Made by a program: the position numbers and the translations under genes. The notes under the pieces were generated by a model. It was not told where the DNA came from. It ran no database searches and was given only the letters and a program-made list of their open reading frames with translations. Below, in pieces: positions 37,535 to 46,109 of a stretch of 64,000 bases of DNA; position 1 is the first letter of the stretch, and each line of letters begins with the position of its first letter. Source of the stretch: JACKII01 sp963807085 (GTDB lineage Bacteria > Pseudomonadota > Alphaproteobacteria > Bin95); assembly GCA_963807085.1 (NCBI GenBank), contig CAWEBB010000024.1, positions 62,001 to 126,000 on the forward strand, read 5' to 3'.

Positions 37535-38487
37535 TCAGTCGGTTGAAGGGCTTGCTTCGACCTCCGGTGATCACCTGACCGATCAATGTGACGAACCGCG
37601 GTTTGAAGACAGGGTTAAAGATCAGATGTCCCGTAATATCCCCGACAATCAATGACTGGCGCCATTTACCGTTCTTTGATTTCAAGTTGTGCGATGCTCG
37701 CGCACCCTCAAAAGCCTCTGGCAGCCCCTGATCGACGGCTCCGTTCGCGGCCAGTGCCCAGCCGTGGATGGTGTTTGACCTCGCGGCGTACTGGCTGATA
37801 CCTTGGTCCTGCGAAGCGATGACGGCTTCCTCGCTACATTGGAGCGCCTCAACCGTATTGCCGCACCAACAGTGGAAATGAGCCTCCATGCCCAGCATAA
37901 TGCTGCGGGCGAACCGGTTCGGCAACTGGCGGGCTCGCGTCAATACTGTATCGCACCATGACTGAGCCTGCTCGATATTGCCGAGCCAACAGTCAATCCA
38001 GGTCAGATAGCGATGACGCCAAACTCCCGGGTCTTCGCCAACGGCCAGCAGGTAACTCTCTTGTGCCGCTGGGTCGTAAATCAAGGCCGGCGCAAAAAGC
38101 TTCTTTCGCAGCCTCATAGCTGCCGAGAGAGATGCGCGTTGTGCCCAGCATTCGAAGCGCCATCAGTAGCCGGGACGGTTCGCCGATTTTTTCGGCCAGT
38201 GGCAGTTCACCTCGCGCAGGTTCGTTGTTCGCGGTTGGCGGAGCCGCTTCGGCGGTGGCATGAACGGCGAGATCAACGCCTGTTCTCGGTCGGTCAGGTC
38301 GCTTGCGTAGCGAGGATCCTTTCGCCGATACTAGAGGCGAGCGACTTCGCTCCAGGGCATCATCGACTCCGTCCAGTGTGGCAACCGGACAGATCACAAC
38401 ATGCTGAAATCGTTCAACTCTTTTCGGATTGGGCTCTAAGAAAACTTCAGATACGTTGCGCGATCGATCTCCCAAGCTACTTGTCAT
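37473..38487 (-). pseudogene. remnant of a TPR-containing ATPase/cyclase-like regulator
   Basis: Two overlapping minus frames read as one protein: EKIGEPSRLLMALRMLGTTRISLGSYEAAKEAF continues as ALIYDPAAQESYLLAVGEDPGVWRHRYLTWIDCWLGNIEQAQSWCDTVLTRARQ and EALQCSEEAVIASQDQGISQYAARSNTIHGWALAANGAVDQGL. This is the C-terminal TPR region of large AAA-ATPase proteins with an adenylate-cyclase-like domain. The cyclase and ATPase domains are missing and a frameshift near 38090 splits what is left, so it is a decayed fragment. Its 5' edge stops at the PHO box of pstS. Confidence 0.6.
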
Positions 38488-38509
38488 GAAACTGTAATAA
38501 AACTTTCAC
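38481..38509 (+). promoter_or_regulatory. PHO box (PhoB-binding site) upstream of pstS
   Basis: Three 7-bp direct repeats, TTGTCAT (38481), CTGTAAT (38492) and CTTTCAC (38503), separated by 4-base A-rich spacers, giving the 11-bp period of PhoB sites (consensus CTGTCAT). It lies 73 bases before the pstS start and predicts induction under phosphate limitation. Confidence 0.85.
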
Positions 38510-38581
38510 ACCAGCATCACAAACCCAGCGTATCCAACCATCATCGTCGTGACAGCGATCGATGCAAACCTGGGAGCTATG

Positions 38582-39628
38582 ATGTCTTACCTGAAACTTA
38601 CCGTCTCTGCCTGTGCGATTGCCGCTATCTCCACGACTGCCGCTTTCGCACAAAACCGCGATGCGATCCGCATCGTCGGGTCGTCGACCGTGTTTCCATA
38701 CACGCAAGCGGTGGCAGAGCGATTTGTCAACAATACCGGTGCCCCGTCGCCCATCGTCGAATCAACCGGCACCGGCGGCGGCATGCAGATTTTCTGTGGC
38801 GGCGTTGGCGAAGCGCATCCCGATGTCACCGGCGCATCGCGCGCCATGAAGGCGTCGGAATACGAACTGTGCCAGAAAAATGGCGTCACCGTCATCACTG
38901 AGGCGCTGATCGGTTTTGACGGCCTTTCGCTGGCGATCTCGCGCGACAACGATTCTGACTGGGATCTGACACTGGGCGAAATCTACCTGGCCCTTGGCGC
39001 GCAGGTTCCGGTTGACGGCGAATGGGCCGACAATCCCTACACCAAGTGGTCGGAAATCAACCCCGACCTACCTGACACCGACATCCTGGCCTATGGCCCG
39101 CCGCCGACATCCGGCACCCGCGACGCCTTCGTCGAGTTGGCCATGCATGCCGGTTGCAAAGAACTGGATTATGTTGCCAATGGCGATTTTGACGGTGATT
39201 GGGTCGAACAGAACTGCTCGCGCATGCGCACAGACGGCCCCTTTGTCGAGGCCGGCGAGAACGACAACCTGATCGTTAAGCGCATCGAGGCTGACCCGAA
39301 CGCGATGGGCATCTTTGGCTACTCGTTCCTCTATGAGAACATGGACAAGCTGAAGGGCGTAAAGATCGAAGGCGTCGAGCCGTCAATCGAGACCATCGCC
39401 GATAAATCCTACCCGATCTCGCGACCGCTGTACTTCTACGTGAAGAACGCACACCGCAGCGTGATCCCGAACCTCGATGCCTTCATCGAGGAATACATGT
39501 CCGACGACGCGCTGGCACCGGGCGGCTACCTGTCCGAGCGCGGCCTGGTGCCGCTGGCCGAAGACCGCTTGCAGGCCCTGCAGGACAACGTTCTGGACGG
39601 CAAGGCGATGGACGCCCCCGCACGCTGA
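38582..39628 (+). CDS. pstS: phosphate ABC transporter substrate-binding protein PstS
   Basis: 348 residues with a signal peptide ending at TTAAFA. The mature protein begins QNRDAIRIVGSSTVFPYTQAVAERF; phosphate-contacting segments are GSSTVFP, ESTGTGGGMQIF, DVTGASRAMK and PPTSGTRDAFVE. A periplasmic phosphate scavenger feeding PstC/PstA. Two adjacent ATGs (38579, 38582); the second has better spacing to GGGAG. First gene of the pst operon, directly under a PHO box. Intact. Confidence 0.95.
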   Translation: MSYLKLTVSACAIAAISTTAAFAQNRDAIRIVGSSTVFPYTQAVAERFVNNTGAPSPIVESTGTGGGMQIFCGGVGEAHPDVTGASRAMKASEYELCQKNGVTVITEALIGFDGLSLAISRDNDSDWDLTLGEIYLALGAQVPVDGEWADNPYTKWSEINPDLPDTDILAYGPPPTSGTRDAFVELAMHAGCKELDYVANGDFDGDWVEQNCSRMRTDGPFVEAGENDNLIVKRIEADPNAMGIFGYSFLYENMDKLKGVKIEGVEPSIETIADKSYPISRPLYFYVKNAHRSVIPNLDAFIEEYMSDDALAPGGYLSERGLVPLAEDRLQALQDNVLDGKAMDAPAR

Positions 39629-39644
39629 AGGCCGGTCTGATCTT

Positions 39645-39672
39645 GCCCGGGCCGGTTTCTTCCGGCCCGGGC
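39645..39672 (+). terminator. perfect 11-bp stem-loop between pstS and pstC
   Basis: GCCCGGGCCGG and CCGGCCCGGGC with a TTTCTT loop, followed by GCTTTACT. Partial termination or 3' protection here would give more pstS than pstC/pstA message, as expected for a binding protein. Confidence 0.75.
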
Positions 39673-39697
39673 GCTTTACTATGAGCGGGTGTAACCG

Positions 39698-41074
39698 ATG
39701 ACGACCTTGGCTTTCGCTATTCTTCTGGTCGCCAGCCTTATGGCCTATGCGCTGAACCGGCGCGCCGCGACCGGCATCCGCGACGGCGGCGCAAGGCTGC
39801 ATTCGGTGTCGAATTATCACGGCCTTTTTGGCCTGCTGCTGATGCTGGTGCCAGTAGTGGTCGTGATCTTGGTCTGGCTGGTGCTGCAAGGGCCGGCCGT
39901 CAACACGATCTTGATGTCCGCGCTGCCCGAGGGCACGCTCACCGGTCTGGACAAAGGTCAAGTCGATTTGATCCTGGCCGAAATCCAGTCGATCGCGGGA
40001 GGCCGCATCTTTGGCCAGCCCGAGCCGTGGAAACTGGCTGCCGCCGAGCGCCTGACCGAGCTGCACGAACTTGCTGCGCTTGGGCTTGTCCTGCTGACGG
40101 CGCTTCTCTGCCTCGCCATCATGGTCTTTGCCCGGCAAAAGGTTTCGGCCGACTTCCGCGCGCGCCAGGGGGTCGAGCGGATCGTGTCGGGCCTTATGAT
40201 CTTCTGCTCGGTTGTTGCCATCTTTACCACCATGGGCATCGTCGCGTCGCTGACCTTCGAGACATACAAGTTCCTGCGGCTGGTGCCGCTGACCGAATTC
40301 CTCTTTGGCCTGAATTGGGAGCCGCAGATCCCGATCCGCGCCGATCAAATCGCCGCCGTAGGCGCCTTTGGCTGGGTCCCAGTGATCGTTGGCACGATCG
40401 TCATCACCGTCGTCGCGATCCTGATCGCGGCGCCGATCGGGCTCTTGTCCGCCATCTACCTTGTCGAATTCGCGCCCAAGCGCGTCCGCGCGGTTGCCAA
40501 GCCGATGCTGGAAATTCTCGCCGGCGTGCCGACGGTCGTCTACGGCTTCTTCGCGATCCTCGTCGTGGCGCCAGCGATCCGCAGCTTTGGCGCGTCGATG
40601 GGCATCCCCGTCGCGCCCAACACGGCGCTGGCGGCGGGCGGGGTGATGGGCATTATGCTGGTCCCGTTCATTTCCTCCTTTGCCGATGACGCCCTGTCGG
40701 CGGTGCCGCGCGCCATGCGCGATGGCGCACTGGCCCTTGGGGCCACCCGCGCCGAGGCGGTGCTGAACGTGCTGTTCCCCGCGGCGATCCCTGGCATTGT
40801 CGGCGGTGTCCTTCTGGCAGTCAGCCGCGCCATCGGCGAGACGATGATCGTCGTCATGGCGGCGGGTCTGATGGCGACCCTCACGCTGAACCCGTTGAAG
40901 AGTGTCACGACCGTCACGGTGCAGATCGTCACGCTGCTGATCGGAGATACCTCGTTCGACAACCCCAAGACACTGGCCGCCTTTGCCCTCGGAATGATGC
41001 TGTTCATCGTCACTCTTGTCATCAACATTTTCGCGCTTCGGATCGTCCGAAAATACCGCGAAGCCTACGATTGA
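39698..41074 (+). CDS. pstC: phosphate ABC transporter permease PstC (extended type)
   Basis: 458 residues. The C-terminal half has six helices and the permease coupling motif SAVPRAMRDGALALGATRAEAVLNVLFPAAIPGI; conserved stretches are VPTVVYGFFAILVVAP and SRAIGETMIVVMAAG. The N-terminal 160 residues with extra helices are typical of the alphaproteobacterial extended PstC. Forms the inner-membrane channel with PstA. It lies 69 bases after pstS across the stem-loop and 11 before pstA. Confidence 0.94.
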   Translation: MTTLAFAILLVASLMAYALNRRAATGIRDGGARLHSVSNYHGLFGLLLMLVPVVVVILVWLVLQGPAVNTILMSALPEGTLTGLDKGQVDLILAEIQSIAGGRIFGQPEPWKLAAAERLTELHELAALGLVLLTALLCLAIMVFARQKVSADFRARQGVERIVSGLMIFCSVVAIFTTMGIVASLTFETYKFLRLVPLTEFLFGLNWEPQIPIRADQIAAVGAFGWVPVIVGTIVITVVAILIAAPIGLLSAIYLVEFAPKRVRAVAKPMLEILAGVPTVVYGFFAILVVAPAIRSFGASMGIPVAPNTALAAGGVMGIMLVPFISSFADDALSAVPRAMRDGALALGATRAEAVLNVLFPAAIPGIVGGVLLAVSRAIGETMIVVMAAGLMATLTLNPLKSVTTVTVQIVTLLIGDTSFDNPKTLAAFALGMMLFIVTLVINIFALRIVRKYREAYD

Positions 41075-41085
41075 GGCCCTGTCCA

Positions 41086-42379
41086 ATGACCGACATTTTA
41101 TCCGGGTCCGCGCCCGAGGGGACGACTGACAAGATCCGGAGGACCCTGTCTCGGCGGCATCGAAAGCAATATATTCTGCAGGGCTTGGGCATCGCCGCGA
41201 TCAGTATCGCGTTCCTGATGCTGTTCATCTTGATCGCCTCGCTGGTGTCGACGGGCTACAAGGCCTTTACCCAGACCCAAGCGACGCTTGAAGTGTTCAT
41301 TGACCCGGCGGAGGTCAGTCTCGACAGTCTGCCGCGTGGCGACTTCGATGATATTCTTGACGCAGCGGTTGTTTCGCACCTGCCTTCAGTAGATCCGACA
41401 AACCGGGCAGCAATGCGTGCGATCGGTGGTATTCTGTCGAACGGCGCTCAATTTCAGCTGCGCGACCGCGTAGTTGCCGATCCCTCGCTGATCGGGCAGA
41501 CCGATCAGCCTGACGGTGCCGGTTTCTGATCCTTACGACCAGCTTTACAAAGGATTGCTGGACCGGGAAACGCCAGCGCAACTGCGCCGTCTCGACGACG
41601 AACAGATCGCCTATTACGACCAGTTGGTGGCAGCGGGGGTCATAACCTCGCGCATCAATACCGACCTGATCACCAACGCAGACAGCCGCTTTCCCGAGCT
41701 TGCCGGCCTGAAGGGGGCGATCATGGGGTCGTTTTGGGCGCTTCTGACGTGTTTTCTGATCTCTTTTCCACTTGGGATTGGCGCGGCCATTTATCTTGAA
41801 GAGTTTGCTCCTAAGAACAAGCTCAGCGACGTGATCGAGGTCAACATCAACAACCTGGCCGCCGTCCCATCCGTGGTCTTTGGCCTCCTTGCACTGGCGG
41901 TTTTCATCGGCTGGTTCGGAATGCCGCGATCGGCGCCGTTCGTCGGCGGCCTGACACTTGCGTTGATGACGATGCCGACGATCATCATCGCAACGCGCGC
42001 CGCCCTGAAAGCCGTGCCCCCCTCGATTCGCGAGGCAGCTTTGGGGGTGGGCGCATCGAAGCAGCAGGTGGTCTTCGGTCATGTGGTGCCATTGGCCATG
42101 CCCGGCATCATGACCGGCACCATCATCGGTCTGGCGCAGGCCTTGGGCGAAACCGCGCCGCTGCTGCTGATCGGGATGAACGCCTTCATCACATCGGCAC
42201 CAGCCACTCCCTTCGACAGCGCTACTGCTCTGCCCACACAGATCTTCATCTGGGCCGACAGCCCCGAACGCGGTTTCGTCAGTCGAACCTCGGCGGCGAT
42301 CCTGGTGCTGCTGACCTTCCTCATCATGATGAACGCAATCGCAATTTTCCTGCGCAGCAAGTTTGAACGCAAATGGTAA
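41086..42379 (+). pseudogene. pstA: phosphate ABC transporter permease PstA, one frameshift
   Basis: About 430 residues when joined, of the extended type. First frame: MTDILSGSAPEGTTDKIRRTLSRRHRKQY with one helix, ending IGQT near 41500. Second frame resumes ISLTVPVSDPYDQLYKGLLDRE and carries the permease core: EEFAPKNKLSDVIEVNINNLAAVPSVVFGLLALAVF, VPPSIREAALGVGASKQQVVFGHVVPLAMPGI, and QALGETAPLLLIGMNAF. One extra base near 41501 separates them. The pstB ATPase that should follow is missing: after the stop an AAGGAG and GTG (42398) begin a short frame that runs into IS5 transposase sequence. Confidence 0.9.
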
Positions 42380-42397
42380 CCCCGAAAGGAGAGGCCG

Positions 42398-42770
42398 TGG
42401 ACGACCTCAGATCCATCGTCCGCGACGGCGGCGTGGTGGTGATGGCCACTCTGTTCGGCCTGCACCCCTTCCTGCTCAAGCTCTACGGCGATGGTGGCTA
42501 TCAAGGGGAGCGGTTCCAGAAGGCCGTGAGAAATGCCTCTCCCAGCTCAATGGGAAGATCATCAAGCGCTCCGATCGCGCCGAGGGTTCCGTCGTGCTGC
42601 CCAAGCGCTGGATTGTCGAGCGGACCTTTGCCTGGCTCGGACGTTGCCGCCGCCTTGCCAGGGTCTGGAAGTGCCTTAACGCCAAGGCGCTCGCCTTCCT
42701 GAAACTCGCCTCGATCCGCCTCATGATCCGAAAGCTCTACCATCCATCATGTGATTTCCGGACAGACTCC
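42398..42770 (+). pseudogene. IS5-family transposase, C-terminal remnant
   Basis: After about ten residues of unclear origin (DDLRSIVRDGG) the reading turns into the end of an IS5-type transposase: LLKLYGDGGYQGERFQKAV, then in the next frame LNGKIIKRSDRAEGSVVLPKRWIVERTFAWLGRCRRLARVWK. GDGGYQG is the region of the second catalytic Asp and ERTFAWL that of the Glu. A frameshift near 42530 breaks it and the N-terminal two thirds are absent. Its insertion or a linked deletion removed pstB from the pst operon. Confidence 0.8.
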
Positions 42771-42782
42771 AAGTGTCTGTCC
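42760..42782 (+). repeat. 8-bp stem-loop at the IS5 remnant edge
   Basis: GGACAGAC and GTCTGTCC with a 7-base loop, 10 bases past the end of transposase likeness. It may include the element's terminal inverted repeat. Confidence 0.4.
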
Positions 42783-43163
42783 GAGGACTTTATGAATTGG
42801 TGGATTTCGGGTCGCCGAGCTGGAATTGATTGGTGTGATTATGGGATGCCCCGTCCCCAGGATAGCTGATTAAATTATTGATAATATGTGTATTTAATCT
42901 CTAAAAGAATTCTACCCCACCCGAAGTCGACCTCGGAAAAATCCTACTATAATACGGCATTCTTCCTTACCCGCAGTAGCTATGGCATCGGCCCCGACCC
43001 AAACTGACAGCGTCAGCGATTATGGCTGCGATGACCCACCACCTGCGCGACCGGACGGGGGACGCCTTGGGCAGGACGCTGCCCTCGGCCCATCCGCCGT
43101 TAGCAGCAGCACGAACACCGAGCTATCAAGGTTCAGTGTTACGACCGGATATAATCCGGTGGA
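42783..43163. other. AT-rich stretch between IS remnants
   Basis: Includes a strongly AT-rich segment at 42868-42960. Open frames are present but none resembles a known family. No RNA gene or repeat recognised. Confidence 0.4.
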
Positions 43164-43505
43164 CCTGTGTGGATCCGACGCAAATTCATCGACGTCCACA
43201 AGGCGCAGGACTCCACCATTGTCGAAGAAGCCATCCAGCGGATTGCGGAACTCTACGCCATCGAGAAGAAGGCAAGAGGCTCGCCGCCGGATGAGCGGGT
43301 GCGATTGCACCAAACCGAAGTTCGGCCGGTTGTGGACGATCTGGAGACTTGGCTCACGGCGCAGTCGCGGCGGATCTCCGGCAAATTACGTCTGGCGCAG
43401 GCCATCCGCTATGCGCTCACCCGTCTCAAGCGGTTACAGCCCTATTTGGGTTATGGCTTTCTGGAAATCGACCACAACACCGCCGAACGCAGCATTCGCG
43501 CCATC
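43164..43505 (+). pseudogene. IS66-family transposase, 5' piece of the C-terminal half
   Basis: VRRKFIDVHKAQDSTIVEEAIQRIAELYAIEKKARG, then RPVVDDLETWLTAQSRRISGKLRLAQAIRYALTRLKRLQPYLGYGFLEIDHNTAERSIRAIA: the DDE_Tnp_IS66 region, ending with the catalytic Glu of AERSIRAIA. It stops exactly where the recombinase element begins; the missing continuation is found 2.1 kb away at 45650-45860. The upstream two thirds of the transposase is gone. Confidence 0.85.
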
Positions 43506-43517
43506 GCAAGTGGTTGG

Positions 43518-45185
43518 TCATTGTGCACCCCCTTCGTAAGCAATTGGAAACATTGAACCCTGATTGGCGTCATCTCCGCGACACGGGCGCCTTTTGCGGG
43601 TACATTCAAGAGCGTGGCGTATCTGTTCGGAATGAAGGTGCTCTGCCTGAATTTGGTATGGTGCACCGTCTATGACCTGATTGGCGGGCAAAATCCCGTC
43701 CTTTATCAGCCGTCTAATGACGTGATTGGTGACGCCAAGTTCTTTTGCGGCCTCGGTCATGGTGCGCCATTGGCCTTCCTTATCGGCAGACAGATAGCCA
43801 TGGATGTCGTTGACACGGCGAATGGATCCGACGCGCATGGCTGTCCACGTCTTCCCCTGACCGGTGCGTATTCCATCCGGTTCAGGCTTGCTGCAATCGC
43901 CTCATCCGACCATCGGCCAGCCATTTCGCGGATGATCCCCAAAGCCTCGTCGCTCGTGCGGGCATTATGCTCACCGGTCTTCGGTTTCTTGACCCGCAAT
44001 TCGGTATGCCGCCCGCCTTTCCAGTGGATGACAAGAATGATCTCTCCGGTTGCATCGTCAATGTCGGCGACAATGTCTTCGATCAGGGTCCTGATCAGTC
44101 GTTGTTCGTCATGCATGGGTGTGTCCGGGGCGATCCAGGCGGCTTCAAGGTCCTGTGCCAATCCCTGTAGAAGCGCGGCGTCGACTTCCGGAACGACGGT
44201 CGCTTCCATGTCCAGGCGCTGTTCGAAGGTGCGTACACGTCCCAATGCTTCTTCCCATCGCTTTTCCAGTTCAGCGGCAATGAGACGGTTATCGGGATCG
44301 CAGGCAGCATAGCGACGCTCTGCAAGCGTTGCCTCGTACCGGGCTTGCTGCAACTCCAGCTCAAGGACTGATCGCTTATCCTCCATGGTCCGGCTCATGA
44401 TCGCCCGTGCCTCAAGGGCTGCATCAATGGCCAACGGTGCCACGGCTTCGAGAACTGCATCCGTGATGAGTTTCTCGGCCCGCGCGCCACCGAAGGTGAT
44501 GCAGCGTTTCTGGCCAAGCAGGAGATTGGCGTTGTCACAGCGATAGACCGGGCGTGGCTTGCGGCCGGCATAAACCACGTGCAGCCGCCGCCCGCATCTC
44601 GCACAGGACAGAAGACAGGTCTGGATCGAACATCACTCCGGCATCACGGTCCCAGAGATAGCCGATGGGCGGGGTATGCCGCAGTTCTCCGCGCCGGGCT
44701 TTCGCCCTGGCCGCCTCCACCATCCGTGTTCTCAAAACGCCGAGCTCAAACTCGCTGATGCTGCCCTTCATGCCGAGAAGGAGCCTGTCATTGGGATGAC
44801 GCGGATCGTAAGCGCCGTCGTGGTCGATCACGCGAGCATCGACCAGCCCGCAAAGCTCCAGCATGTGATGCCAGTCTCGGCCGTTGCGGGCCAGGCGCGA
44901 CACTTCCAGGCAAAAGACCGCTCCGACTGACCCGGAGCACAGCATCGCCACCAGTCGCTCGAACCCGGGACGGGCCTTGTAGCCGCTGGCGGATATCCCA
45001 AGATCATCGTCAATGACATCGATCCCGGCGAACCCGTAACTGCGAGCCATTTCCACCAGATCATACTGACGACGCTGGCTTTCCAGGTTGGTCATGACCT
45101 GACTTTGCGTTGACTGACGCACATACACGACCGCTTGGCGCTTGAGCAGTGCGGGTGGAAAGGCAATGTGCTGCATGTCATTCAT
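43518..45185 (-). pseudogene. large serine recombinase, internally deleted
   Basis: N-terminal catalytic domain intact: QAVVYVRQSTQSQVMTNLESQRRQYDLV with the nucleophile in RQST, VFCLEVSRLARNGRDWHHML, and LRTRMVEAARAKARRGELRHTPPIGYLWD. At about 44617 the reading jumps straight to the zinc ribbon (LLSCARCGRRLHVVYAGRKPRPVYRCDNANLLLGQKRC) in another frame, so the DNA-binding recombinase domain of 200-odd residues is deleted. The coiled coil (EDKRSVLELELQQARYEATLAERRYAACD) and a C-terminal part (MTEAAKELGVTNHVIRRLIKDGILPANQV, helix-turn-helix-like) follow with another frameshift near 43850. It can no longer be active. The start overlaps the companion gene. Confidence 0.8.
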
Positions 45186-45640
45186 CGTTTGCCCCTCCCG
45201 GACAGCTCGTGGCCGCTGAGAGCAGCAGTTGCGCCAGGGCCGTCACAACGAGGCGCAGCTCCGGCTCCGTGAGCCCTGCGTTCGTCGCCGGTTGAAATGG
45301 CAGAGGCAGTTGTGCCGGTGCTATCGGCTTTTGAACCATCATGCGCGGTCTCCATCGGTGAGGCTTCATCGACAAAGTCTCGCCGAAAACCGAGGGCACA
45401 GAGAAGCTCATGCACTTCCCGCAGCGCATCGATAGCCAGCATCGGGCTGCCAAGCTTCATCGCCTGGCATACGGCGGCATCCAAAACCCAGTATGGCGCG
45501 AGAACCGTAACACCTTCATCACGCTCAAGGCCGACAATCTGGCCGTCACTACGACGGAAGGTACGGTAAACCTTCACCTCGGAGCCAAAATAGGCGTGCC
45601 ATCGATAGTGGACCCGGTAAGATTGCCCGACATGGGCAGA
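45182..45640 (-). CDS. small companion protein of the recombinase (DUF5372-like)
   Basis: Core: HVGQSYRVHYRWHAYFGSEVKVYRTFRRSDGQIVGLERDEGVTVLAPYWVLDAAVCQAMKLGSPMLAIDALREVHELLCALG. This resembles small proteins that accompany serine recombinases in proteobacterial elements. The C-terminal third (after FVDEASP) is low-complexity. The stop overlaps the recombinase start by four bases. No ATG or GTG is in frame between the IS66 junction and the core, so the original start may have been lost or lie in a shifted frame. Function unknown. Confidence 0.5.
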   Translation of the reverse strand, partial: SAHVGQSYRVHYRWHAYFGSEVKVYRTFRRSDGQIVGLERDEGVTVLAPYWVLDAAVCQAMKLGSPMLAIDALREVHELLCALGFRRDFVDEASPMETAHDGSKADSTGTTASAISTGDERRAHGAGAAPRCDGPGATAALSGHELSGRGKR

Positions 45641-45649
45641 ATGAACGGG

Positions 45650-45860
45650 AACTCGCTCTGGGCGAAAAAACTGGCTGTTCGCCGGCCACGACGCTGGCGG
45701 CGAAAACTGAGGGATCATCGCCTCGCTGATCGAAACGGCGAAGATCAACGGCGTCGATCCGCAAGCCTGGCTGACAGACGTGCTCCGCAGCATTGTCGAT
45801 CATAAGATCAACCGGATCGACGAATTTCTGCCGTGGCGTTACGCTGCGAAGCCAGCATGA
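45650..45860 (+). pseudogene. IS66-family transposase, 3' end
   Basis: RKNWLFAGHDAGGE continues, after a frameshift near 45707, as IASLIETAKINGVDPQAWLTDVLRSIVDHKINRIDEFLPWRYAAKPA and a stop at 45858: the standard C-terminus of IS66 transposases. It joins seamlessly in content to the piece ending at 43505. The sequence CCCCGGCCAGATG at about 45891 resembles an IS66 terminal repeat, so the element's right end is near 45910. Confidence 0.85.
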
Positions 45861-46109
45861 CTGACACGTCTGCCTGGCCGCCTGAACCGTCAAGGGCACC
45901 CCGGCCAGATGGGTACGATCCACCCGCAAGGTAAGAAGACAAGCCATTGCAAAGCTTCAACGCAACAGTCGTCGTCAGAAGCAGCCTCCTTGCGGGTAAA
46001 GCCGATCCAAACTACCTTTGCGGACGGGAAGATCTCACATTGGAGATCCCGGTCCGTACGATGCCTCGTCTGGCAAAAAATCAAATAAAGACCAAGGGAA
46101 AAGACGCGC
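45861..46109. other. intergenic region before the liv operon
   Basis: 249 bases. The left 50 belong to the IS66 right end. The rest should contain the liv promoter; an AT-rich patch at 46072-46096 precedes the start, with AAGGGA as ribosome binding site. No operator recognised. Confidence 0.4.

Larger units (their letters stand above)
43506..45652 (-). mobile_element. serine-recombinase element inserted in IS66 tnpC
   Basis: A 2.1-kb minus-strand unit with a serine recombinase gene and a small companion gene, lying between two parts of one IS66 transposase gene. To the left the transposase ends at ...AERSIRAIA, to the right it resumes with (I)ALGRKNWLFAGHDAGG. Shared bases at the joints are about TCGC, fitting the very short crossover core of serine recombinases, which leave no long duplication. 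Ends are estimated to within about 5 bases. Confidence 0.7.

Noticed and set aside
39383..41086. 567-residue open frame opposite pstS and pstC
   Set aside because: Mirror frame of two well-recognised genes; composition is His/Asp/Arg-rich with no family likeness, typical of the antisense frame of GC-rich DNA.
42982..43539. 185-residue open frame between the IS remnants
   Set aside because: Low-complexity Ser/Arg-rich translation without homology; the real coding likeness there is the IS66 fragment in another frame.
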